Part shown: in pieces, positions 6,789-13,735 of the stretch | Numbering within the stretch: the stretch's first letter is position 1 | How the letters are laid out: each line of letters starts with the position of its first letter | DNA from: Alphaproteobacteria bacterium | GTDB taxonomy: Bacteria > Pseudomonadota > Alphaproteobacteria > Sphingomonadales > Rhodothalassiaceae | Assembly (NCBI GenBank): GCA_003695555.1 | Contig: RFIU01000314.1 | Coordinates: forward strand, 1 to 17,085 | Length of the DNA stretch: 17,085 nucleotides | Direction: 5' to 3' | Position numbers and translations under genes: made by a program | The notes under the pieces: model-generated | Seen by the model: only the letters and a program-made list of their open reading frames with translations | Told to the model about the DNA's origin: nothing | Databases searched by the model: none

Positions 6789-7825
6789 AGATCTTCGGTA
6801 CCAATGACGTGAACCCGCGCGCGCTCGCCGGACAGCGCATCGCGATCATCGGCTACGGCAGTCAGGGACGCGCGCATGCGCTGAATCTGAAGGACAGCGG
6901 CCATGACGTGATCGTCGGTCTGCGCAAGGGCGGCGCGAGCTGGGCACGTGCCGCATCGGACGGCCTGGCGGTCGCGCCCGTCGCCGAGGCGGCGGCCGAT
7001 GCCGACCTCATCGCCATGCTGGTTCCCGACATGGCGCAGGAGACGGTGTTCGCCGAAGAGATCGCCCCGCATCTGACCGCCGGCAAGACTCTGCTCTTCG
7101 CGCACGGCTTTTCGATCGTCTATCGCCGCATCGTGCCGCCGCGCGAGATCGACGTGGTAATGATCGCACCGAAGGCGCCGGGCGATCTGGTCCGCCGCGA
7201 GTACGAGCGCGGCCGCGGCGTCCCCTGCCTGATGGCGGTCCATCAGGATGCGAGCGGCGAGGCGCAAGCGCGCGCCCTCGCCTATGCTCACGGCATCGGC
7301 GGCACACAGGCCGGCGTCATCGAGACGAACTTCCGTGAAGAAACCGAAACCGATCTGTTCGGCGAGCAGGCGGTGCTGTGCGGCGGCGTCTCGGAGCTGG
7401 TGACCAAGGGCTTCGAGACGCTGGTCGAGGCCGGCTATCAGCCCGAGGTCGCCTATTTCGAATGCCTGCACGAACTGAAGCTGATCGTCGATCTGATGCA
7501 GGAAGGCGGCCTTGCAAAGATGCTGAAGTTCGTCTCGGAAACCGCCAAATACGGCGATTTCGTCAGCGGCCCGCGGGTCATCGACGAACACGTCAAGGCA
7601 CGCATGCGCGAAGTGCTCGACGACATCCGCTCCGGCGAATTCGCGCGCGACTGGATCCTCGAGAATCAGGCCGGCCGGCCCCGCTATCACGCGATGCTCG
7701 AGCGCGACCTGTCGCATCCTATCGAAGAGGTCGGCGCGGCGCTTCGCGCACGGATGGGCTGGCTGGATCCGAAGCACAATCAGAAACAGGAAACCGACGA
7801 CCCTGCGACGCAGGCGGCGGAATGA
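6785..7825 (+). CDS. ilvC: Ketol-acid reductoisomerase (NADP+), class I
   Basis: Isomerises and reduces 2-acetolactate or 2-aceto-2-hydroxybutyrate to the dihydroxy acid, using NADPH and Mg2+. The 346-residue length marks the short class I enzyme. Seen are the nucleotide-binding GYGSQG (23-28), catalytic H107 in AHGFS, the metal ligands D190 and E194 in ETDLFGEQAVLCGG, and FECLHELKLIVDL carrying the second pair of acidic ligands. The stretch KMLKFVSETAKYGDFVSGP differs from the common SISNTAEYGD form and, from memory, resembles the enzymes of xanthomonads. GGAGGAG at 6770-6776 is a strong ribosome binding site with 8-base spacing. The start overlaps the ilvD stop. The hydrophilic tail after GWLDP (KHNQKQETDDPATQAAE) is a variable extension. 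Confidence 0.97.
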   Translation: MKIFGTNDVNPRALAGQRIAIIGYGSQGRAHALNLKDSGHDVIVGLRKGGASWARAASDGLAVAPVAEAAADADLIAMLVPDMAQETVFAEEIAPHLTAGKTLLFAHGFSIVYRRIVPPREIDVVMIAPKAPGDLVRREYERGRGVPCLMAVHQDASGEAQARALAYAHGIGGTQAGVIETNFREETETDLFGEQAVLCGGVSELVTKGFETLVEAGYQPEVAYFECLHELKLIVDLMQEGGLAKMLKFVSETAKYGDFVSGPRVIDEHVKARMREVLDDIRSGEFARDWILENQAGRPRYHAMLERDLSHPIEEVGAALRARMGWLDPKHNQKQETDDPATQAAE

Positions 7826-7859
7826 GCCGACCGCGCGACCGGAGCGGAAGGGGCGAAGC

Positions 7860-7889
7860 ATGAAGGCGATCGGCGGACAAAGGCGATGA
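7860..7889 (+). CDS. 9-codon ORF overlapping the ilvB start
   Basis: ATG at 7860-7862 reads MKAIGGQRR and stops at a TGA (7887-7889) that overlaps the ilvB ATG (7886-7888). GGAAGGGG, about 7 bases upstream, is a stronger ribosome binding site than the AAAGG directly before ilvB. Ribosomes ending here could restart at ilvB, as in translational coupling. The peptide has no recognisable function. Chance is possible at this size. Confidence 0.3.
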   Translation: MKAIGGQRR

Positions 7890-9628
7890 AGCGTTCGGCA
7901 CAGGGCATCGCAGCAACGACGGCACCGGCAGCTTCCGCCGCGTCCTCCGCCACATGGACGGGGGCCGAGGCACTGGTGCGCAGTCTGGAAGCGCAGGGTG
8001 TCGAAGTCGTCTTCGGCTATCCGGGCGGCGCCATCATGCCGGTCTATGACGCGCTGGTCGGGGCGCGCCTTTCCCATATCCTGACCCGCCACGAACAGGG
8101 GGCGGTCTTCGCCGCCGACGCCTATGCGCGGGTCTCGGGCCGGGTCGGCGTGTGCCTGGCCACATCGGGGCCGGGCGGCACCAATCTCGTCACCGGGCTG
8201 GCCAATGCCCATCTCGACAGCGTGCCGCTGGTCGCGATCACCGGTCAGGTGGCGCGCCCCCTGATCGGCACCGATGCCTTTCAGGAGGTGGACATCTTCG
8301 GCATCACCCTGCCGATCGTCAAACACAGCTTCCTCGTCACCGATCCGGAGGAGATCCCGGAAGTGATCGCCGAAGCCTTCCGCATCGCCATCGAGGGGCG
8401 TCCCGGGCCGGTGCTGATCGACCTGCCGAAGGACGTGGCACAGGCGAGTGTGCGCGCACGTGAATTTCCCCCGCAGGCGCTCATTCCCGCTGCGCCGATG
8501 CCGATGCCGGAAGACATCGCCCGCGCCGAGGCGATGATCGCGGCAAGTCGGCGGCCGCTGCTCTATGTCGGCGGTGGCGTGGCGATAGCGGATGCGCAAG
8601 GAGCCCTGCGCGACTTCGTGCGGCGCACCGGCATTCCGGCGGTCGCGACGCTGAAGGGCCTCGGCAGTCTGCCGAGCGAACATCCGCTGTTCCTCGGCAT
8701 GCTCGGCATGCACGGCATGCGCGCCGCCAATCTGGCGGTTCAGGAATGCGACCTGCTGATCTGCTGCGGGGCACGCTTCGACGATCGGGCGACGGGACGC
8801 ATCGACGGTTTCGCGCCTCGCGCCAAGGTCCTGCATCTCGACATCGACCCAGCCGAGGTCGGCAAGCTGAAGGCCGCCGACCATGCAGTCATCGGCGGCA
8901 TGGCGCTGACCCTTGACTCACTCGACCCCGGCGCTCTTCCGATCGGCGACTGGCAGGACCGGATCAGTGAGCTGAAACTGGAACACGCCTGGCGATACGA
9001 TGCACCCGGAGACGGCATCTATGCGCCGCATCTGCTCAAACGCCTCTCGGAACGTGCCGGTGACGACTTCATCGTCACCTGCGACGTCGGCCAGCACCAG
9101 ATGTGGGTGGCCCAGCACTGCCGCCTGCCGCGCCCGCAGGCGCATGTCACCTCGGGCGGGCTCGGCGCGATGGGCTTCGGGATCCCGGCCGGCATCGGCG
9201 CACTCTATGCCGAACCGGATGCCAGCGTCGTGACGGTCACCGGCGACGGCTCGATCATGATGAATATTCAGGAGCTGGCGACCTTGAAGCGCTACGGTCT
9301 GCCGCTCAAGATCGTCCTGCTCGACAACGAGACGCTCGGCATGGTGCGGCAATGGCAGGACCTGTTCTTCGCCGGCAAGCGCAGCCAGGTCGAGCTGTCC
9401 GACAACCCCGATTTCGCCGCGGTCGCACGTGCCTTCGGCATCCCGGCACGGACCTTGCTTCGCCGAACGGAGGCCGAAGATGCGCTCGACTGGCTGCTCG
9501 CCAATCGCGGGCCCGCACTGCTGCATGTGAAGATCGACCCGGACGCCAATGTCTGGCCGCTGGTGCCGCCGGGGGCACGCAATGACGAAATGATGGAAGA
9601 GACGAGAGAAGAGGAGAAGCGATCATGA
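7886..9628 (+). CDS. ilvB: Acetolactate synthase large (catalytic) subunit
   Basis: Thiamine-diphosphate enzyme making 2-acetolactate from two pyruvates, or acetohydroxybutyrate from pyruvate and 2-oxobutyrate. The protein is 580 residues. Seen are VFGYPGGAIMPVYDAL, the catalytic glutamate E70 in RHEQGA, ATSGPGGTNLVTGLANA, GTDAFQEVDIFGIT, and the cofactor motif beginning GDGSIMMNIQELATL (D454). The biosynthetic, FAD-containing AHAS pattern is clear, with the family-typical GMVRQWQDLFF near residue 485. The first 23 residues are an Ala/Ser/Thr-rich extension before the conserved TGAEALVRSLEAQGVEVV. The next gene encodes an IlvM-type subunit, so by E. coli nomenclature ilvG would be equally apt. 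It overlaps that gene by ATGA. A 60-base gap after ilvC holds a 9-codon ORF. Confidence 0.95.
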   Translation: MKRSAQGIAATTAPAASAASSATWTGAEALVRSLEAQGVEVVFGYPGGAIMPVYDALVGARLSHILTRHEQGAVFAADAYARVSGRVGVCLATSGPGGTNLVTGLANAHLDSVPLVAITGQVARPLIGTDAFQEVDIFGITLPIVKHSFLVTDPEEIPEVIAEAFRIAIEGRPGPVLIDLPKDVAQASVRAREFPPQALIPAAPMPMPEDIARAEAMIAASRRPLLYVGGGVAIADAQGALRDFVRRTGIPAVATLKGLGSLPSEHPLFLGMLGMHGMRAANLAVQECDLLICCGARFDDRATGRIDGFAPRAKVLHLDIDPAEVGKLKAADHAVIGGMALTLDSLDPGALPIGDWQDRISELKLEHAWRYDAPGDGIYAPHLLKRLSERAGDDFIVTCDVGQHQMWVAQHCRLPRPQAHVTSGGLGAMGFGIPAGIGALYAEPDASVVTVTGDGSIMMNIQELATLKRYGLPLKIVLLDNETLGMVRQWQDLFFAGKRSQVELSDNPDFAAVARAFGIPARTLLRRTEAEDALDWLLANRGPALLHVKIDPDANVWPLVPPGARNDEMMEETREEEKRS

Positions 9629-9948
9629 CCGCAACGCTCGCCATCGAAATCGACCATTCCCATGGCGCGATGCTGCGGGTGCTCGGCATGATCGAGCGGC
9701 GCGGCTGGCGGGTCAAGGCGCTGACCATGATGCCGGCGGGAAATGCCGGTCAACACATGACCATCGCGCTCGAACCACAGCCATGGCGCCCCGGCTCGCT
9801 CGAAGTTCTGAAGCGTCAGATCGCCCGGCTTCTGTGCGTGCGGGCAATCGAGAACGGTGCCGAACCAAGGATCGAACCCGGTGCGATGGCGGCCGGCCGG
9901 GCGATGGCGGACCGTACGGCCGTCCAGCGGGTGGGAGCGGTATCATGA
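9625..9948 (+). CDS. ilvM: Acetolactate synthase small subunit, IlvM-type ACT
   Basis: Probable regulatory subunit of the acetolactate synthase encoded just upstream. The protein is 107 residues with a single ACT-like domain in about the first 75: TLAIEIDHSHGAMLRVLGMI, RRGWRVKALTMMPAG and QHMTIALEPQPWRPGSLEVL fit the beta-alpha-beta pattern. A conserved-looking LKRQIARLLCVRAIE closes the domain. The length and single ACT match IlvM (about 85-90 residues in E. coli) rather than the two-domain IlvN/IlvH of about 160-180 residues that many alphaproteobacteria use. The last 25-30 residues are Ala/Gly/Arg-rich and poorly conserved. GAGGAG at 9611-9616 precedes the ATG by 8 bases. It overlaps ilvB upstream and leuA downstream by ATGA. 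Sequence similarity of such short subunits is low, so assignment leans partly on position. Confidence 0.82.
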   Translation: MTATLAIEIDHSHGAMLRVLGMIERRGWRVKALTMMPAGNAGQHMTIALEPQPWRPGSLEVLKRQIARLLCVRAIENGAEPRIEPGAMAAGRAMADRTAVQRVGAVS

Positions 9949-11567
9949 CCCGGCATCGCGATCATGGCGCGCCCGCAGCGGGCGGCAGGCAGGAGAAGGC
10001 CGGAGAGCAGGTGACGATCTTCGACACGACGCTTCGCGACGGTGAGCAGGCACCCGGCTTCTCGATGGATCACGACCAGAAGATGCGGATGGCGCGTGCG
10101 CTCGCCGAGCTCGGCGTCGATGTCATCGAGGCGGGCTATCCGGCCGCCTCTCCCGGCGACTTTCAGGCGGTTGAGGCAATTGCCCGAGAGGTCGAAGGGG
10201 TGACGGTCTGCGGGCTGGCACGTGCCAATGAGGGAGACATCCGCGCCGTCGCCCGGGCGATCGCGCCCGCCGAACGCCAGCGTATCCACGTCTTCATCGC
10301 GACCAGTCCGGTACACCGGCGAGACAAGCTGAAGATGGATCGCACCACCGTGCTGGAGCGTGCCGTCGCCGCCGTCAGACAGGCCCGCGAACTGGTGGCG
10401 GAAGTCGAATTCTCGGCTGAGGACGCACTGCGCACCGAGCCCGAATTCCTGGTCGAGATCTTCTCGGCCGCGATCGATGCGGGCGCGCGTATCGTCAATG
10501 TTCCCGATACCGTCGGCTATGCGACGCCGGCCGACATCGGCCGCGTCTTCCGTTTCCTGCGCGAGCAGGTGAAGGGCGCCGACAAGGTCGTCTTTTCGGC
10601 CCATTGCCATGACGATCTGGGGCTTGCCGTCTGCAATTCGCTGGCCGCGGTCGAGGCCGGCGCACGACAGGTCGAGGTCGCGATGAACGGCATCGGCGAG
10701 CGTGCCGGCAACTGCGCGCTGGAAGAACTGGTAATGGCGCTCAAGACCCGCGCCGACTTCTATGGCGTCTCGACCGGCATCAACACGCGCCGGCTCTATG
10801 CCACCTCGCGTCTGCTCGCCTCGATCACCGGCCAGCCGGTACCGCGCAACAAGGCGATCGTCGGCGACAATGCCTTCGCCCACGAGTCCGGCATCCATCA
10901 GGACGGCGTGCTGAAGAATGTCGAAACCTATGAGATCATGCGCCCCGAGGATGTCGGCGTGCCAGCATCTTCGCTGGTGCTCGGCAAGCATTCTGGCCGC
11001 CATGCCTTTGCCCGTCGGGTGACGGCGCTCGGCTATTCGCTGGAGGGAGAAGAGCTGGACGAGGCCTTCCGGGCCTTCAAGAATCTCGCCGACCGTAAGA
11101 AGCTGATCACCAATGCCGATATCGAAGGGATCATCCTCGGCCGCGAGGTGAAGAGCCCCGGGCCCTGGTCGCTTCAGGCCCTGCAGGTCGCGGCCTCTTC
11201 CGGCGAGGCGAAGATGAGCACGGCGGCCGTCTCGCTCGTCCATTCCGACGGCCGGGCGGTGCAGGCCTCGGCGCTGGCGAGCGGGCCGGTGGAGGCGGTC
11301 TTCGCCGCGATCCGCTCGGCGACCGGCACCGATGCACGGCTGCTCGATTTTTCTGTCCGCTCGATCGGCGCCGGCTCTGACGCGCAGGGCTGGGCGGACG
11401 TGCATCTGGCCGCCGACGGCCGCACCGCCCACGGTTCGGGTGTCGATACCGATATCGTAGCGGCTTCGGCCGCGGCCTATCTCGATGCCCTCAACCGCCT
11501 GCTTCGCGGCGACGAACTTCCTTCCGACAGCGCGCTTGCCGCCCCTGCCGGCGCGATGATCGGCTGA
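9945..11567 (+). CDS. leuA: 2-isopropylmalate synthase
   Basis: Condenses acetyl-CoA with 2-oxoisovalerate, committing carbon to leucine. The protein is 540 residues. The catalytic TIM-barrel domain starts with FDTTLRDGEQAPG (metal ligand D32), followed by FSAHCHDDLGLAVCNS (metal ligands H220 and H222) and NGIGERAGNCALEELVMAL. The linker GDNAFAHESGIHQDGVLKN is typical. Residues from about 410 form the LeuA C-terminal dimer domain that binds leucine for feedback inhibition, ending VDTDIVAASAAAYLDALNRL. The start at 9945 overlaps the ilvM stop by ATGA and has GGGAG upstream. It gives a 20-residue Gly/Arg/His-rich leader before the barrel. The open frame extends upstream of this ATG inside ilvM, but those residues are not LeuA-like. 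The order ilvM-leuA places leucine commitment in the same transcript as valine synthesis. Confidence 0.96.
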   Translation: MTRHRDHGAPAAGGRQEKAGEQVTIFDTTLRDGEQAPGFSMDHDQKMRMARALAELGVDVIEAGYPAASPGDFQAVEAIAREVEGVTVCGLARANEGDIRAVARAIAPAERQRIHVFIATSPVHRRDKLKMDRTTVLERAVAAVRQARELVAEVEFSAEDALRTEPEFLVEIFSAAIDAGARIVNVPDTVGYATPADIGRVFRFLREQVKGADKVVFSAHCHDDLGLAVCNSLAAVEAGARQVEVAMNGIGERAGNCALEELVMALKTRADFYGVSTGINTRRLYATSRLLASITGQPVPRNKAIVGDNAFAHESGIHQDGVLKNVETYEIMRPEDVGVPASSLVLGKHSGRHAFARRVTALGYSLEGEELDEAFRAFKNLADRKKLITNADIEGIILGREVKSPGPWSLQALQVAASSGEAKMSTAAVSLVHSDGRAVQASALASGPVEAVFAAIRSATGTDARLLDFSVRSIGAGSDAQGWADVHLAADGRTAHGSGVDTDIVAASAAAYLDALNRLLRGDELPSDSALAAPAGAMIG

Positions 11568-11600
11568 CCCTTTCAACAGCGACCACGAGGAAACGCGACC

Positions 11601-12578
11601 ATGAGCATTCAGGAAACCCGCTTCATCTGGATGAACGGCGAACTCAAACCCTGGGCGCAAGCGCAGGTCCATGTTCTCAGCCATGCCCTGCACTACGGCT
11701 CGGCGGTGTTCGAGGGCATCCGCTGCTATGAAACCCATCAGGGCCCGCGCGTCTTCCGCCTTACCGATCATATTCAGCGGATGTACTACGCGGCACGCGT
11801 CTATCAGATGGAGATTCCCTATGCGGCGGGCGAACTCGTCGCCGCCACCAAGGAAGTGATCCGGGTCAACGACCTGAAAAGCGCCTATGTCCGCCCCGTC
11901 GCCTTCAAGGGCTATGGCAGTATCGGGGTGGTCGGCGCCACCTGCCCGATCGATGTTGCCATCGCCACCTTCCCGTGGGGCGCCTATCTGGGCGAAGAGG
12001 GCCTGCGCGACGGTATCGACGTGTGCGTGTCCAGCTGGCGACGCGTCGCCCCCGACACCATCCCGGCGGGCCTGAAGATGGCCGGCAATTATCTCTCCAG
12101 CCAGCTGATCAGTCAGGAGGCGAAATCGCGCGGCTTTGCCGAGGGCATCGGCCTGTCGGCGGACGGACTGGTCAGCGAAGGAGCGGGTGAGAACATCTTC
12201 CTCGTCCATCAGGGGCGGATCATCACGCCGCCGGCGGCCGCCTCGATCCTGGCCGGGATCACCCGCGACAGCGTCATCAGGCTGGCCCGCGATCTCGGCT
12301 ATCAAGTGATCGAGCAGGCGATCCCGCGCGAGATGCTCTATATCGCCGATGAAGCCTTCTTCACCGGAACCGCGGCCGAAATCACACCGATCCGTTCGGT
12401 CGATCGACTGCCGGTGGGAAGCGGCGAGCGACCGGTGACCACGGCGCTGCAGGATGCATTCTTCGGCCTCTTCGACGGTCGTACCGCCGACCGCTGGGGC
12501 TGGCTGGAACCGCTCGAGGCCGAAGTGACGACGATCACCGCACCCGGTGGCGCGGCTGCCGCCAGCGCCGGCGAATGA
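11601..12578 (+). CDS. ilvE: Branched-chain amino acid aminotransferase
   Basis: Fold-type IV PLP aminotransferase for the final step to leucine, valine and isoleucine, using glutamate. The protein is 325 residues. It starts MSIQETRFIWMNGELKPW, then HALHYGSAVFEGIRCYET, the classic IlvE entry. The PLP-binding lysine is K159 in AGLKMAGNYLSS. SEGAGENIFLVHQGRIITPP and EAFFTGTAAEITPIRSVD bind the cofactor phosphate and substrate. The C-terminal ~25 residues are variable. The ribosome binding site GAGGAAA lies about 8 bases before the ATG. It is 33 bases after leuA and 40 before leuB. The GENIFLV motif supports IlvE rather than D-amino acid transaminase or aminodeoxychorismate lyase. Confidence 0.96.
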   Translation: MSIQETRFIWMNGELKPWAQAQVHVLSHALHYGSAVFEGIRCYETHQGPRVFRLTDHIQRMYYAARVYQMEIPYAAGELVAATKEVIRVNDLKSAYVRPVAFKGYGSIGVVGATCPIDVAIATFPWGAYLGEEGLRDGIDVCVSSWRRVAPDTIPAGLKMAGNYLSSQLISQEAKSRGFAEGIGLSADGLVSEGAGENIFLVHQGRIITPPAAASILAGITRDSVIRLARDLGYQVIEQAIPREMLYIADEAFFTGTAAEITPIRSVDRLPVGSGERPVTTALQDAFFGLFDGRTADRWGWLEPLEAEVTTITAPGGAAAASAGE

Positions 12579-12618
12579 GACAACCGGACGAGACCCGAGT
12601 ACGACGCGAGGAACCAGC

Positions 12619-13698
12619 ATGACATTTCGCATTCTCGCCCTGCCGGGTGACGGCATCGGTCCTGAAGTGGTGGCGGTGGCGCGGCGGGTGCTTGAAGCAC
12701 TGGCGGCGCCGGAGGATCTAGCGCTCGCCTGGCAGGAAGCGCTGATCGGTGGCGCTGCGATTGAGGCCGAAGGTGTTCCGCTTCCCGATGCGACGCTGGA
12801 AGCGGCGCTGGAGGCCGATGCGGTCCTGCTCGGCGCAGTCGGTGGGCCGCGCTGGGAAGGACTGCCCGGCGTCCGCCGACCGGAAGCGGGGCTGCTGCAA
12901 TTGCGCCGCGCCCTCGAGGTCTTCGCCAATCTGCGGCCGATTCGCACCCGGCCGGCACTTGCCGGTCATACGCCGCTCAAACCCGAGGTGGTCGCGGGCA
13001 CCGACATGCTGTTCGTGCGCGAGCTGACCGGGGGCCTGTATTTCGGCGACAAGGGACGTGATCGGCGCGGCGCCTATGACCTGTGCCGCTATGAGACGGA
13101 AGAGATCGAGCGCGTCGTCCGCCTGGCCGCCCGATTGGCACGTGAGCGGCGCGGAAGGCTGACGCTGATCGACAAGGCGAACGTGCTCGAGACCAGCCGC
13201 CTGTGGCGCGAGGTGACGCGGGATCTCATCGCCCGCGAGTTCACCGATCTCGATTTCGAGGTGCTGCTCGTGGATGCGGCAGCGATGCTGCTGATCCGCG
13301 AGCCCAGCCGTTTCGATGTGATCGTCACCGAAAACCTCTTCGGCGACATCCTCACCGACGAGGCGGGCGTGCTTGCGGGCTCGCTGGGGCTGGTGCCTTC
13401 CGCTTCGCTCGGCGGGGATACCGGCCCCGGCCTATATGAGCCGATCCACGGCTCGGCCCCCGACATCGCCGGGCGCGGCATTGCCAATCCGATCGGCATG
13501 CTGGAAAGTCTCGCCCTGATGCTCGACCGGTCGATGAGGCGACCCGATCTCGCCGCGCGTTTGAGCACGGCCATCGACCGGGTTCTGGAAGCCGGCATCC
13601 TGCCCGCCGACCTCGGCGGTACGGCGACGACGGCCGATATCGAGGAAGCGGTGCTCGCGCACCTTTCCCTTCCGGCCGAACCGGCAGCGGCAGGCTGA
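12619..13698 (+). CDS. leuB: 3-isopropylmalate dehydrogenase
   Basis: NAD-dependent oxidative decarboxylation of 3-isopropylmalate to 2-oxoisocaproate, the last leucine-specific step before transamination. The protein is 359 residues. Seen are LALPGDGIGPEVV at the N-terminus, ELTGGLYFGDKG near residue 135, the catalytic lysine in LIDKANVLETSRLW, the metal ligands D243 and D247 in TENLFGDILTDEAG, and the NAD-binding YEPIHGSAPDIAGRGIANPIG. NAD (rather than NADP) preference is known for the family. The start at 12619 has GAGGAA six bases upstream, and it begins directly with the Rossmann-like strand TFRILALPGDG. It is the last gene of the plus-strand operon. The following 37-base gap to the convergent gene has no intrinsic terminator with a T-run that I could see. 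Confidence 0.97.
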   Translation: MTFRILALPGDGIGPEVVAVARRVLEALAAPEDLALAWQEALIGGAAIEAEGVPLPDATLEAALEADAVLLGAVGGPRWEGLPGVRRPEAGLLQLRRALEVFANLRPIRTRPALAGHTPLKPEVVAGTDMLFVRELTGGLYFGDKGRDRRGAYDLCRYETEEIERVVRLAARLARERRGRLTLIDKANVLETSRLWREVTRDLIAREFTDLDFEVLLVDAAAMLLIREPSRFDVIVTENLFGDILTDEAGVLAGSLGLVPSASLGGDTGPGLYEPIHGSAPDIAGRGIANPIGMLESLALMLDRSMRRPDLAARLSTAIDRVLEAGILPADLGGTATTADIEEAVLAHLSLPAEPAAAG

Positions 13699-13735
13699 AG
13701 GCGCCGGGCGACGCATGCCTGCCATGCCCCACCCG

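Noticed and set aside
6422..8884. An 820-codon minus-strand open frame opposite ilvD, ilvC and ilvB
   Set aside because: Same shadow effect; the residue composition is Arg/Asp/His-heavy without motifs, and the plus strand holds three firm genes.
9816..12947. A 1043-codon open frame on the minus strand opposite ilvM, leuA, ilvE and leuB
   Set aside because: Antisense shadow of GC-rich genes: no family resemblance, runs across four well-identified genes and their gaps, and lacks a ribosome binding site.
13699..13735. Terminator between leuB and the convergent ABC gene
   Set aside because: Only a weak GCATG/CATGC stem with no T-run; not enough to call a terminator.
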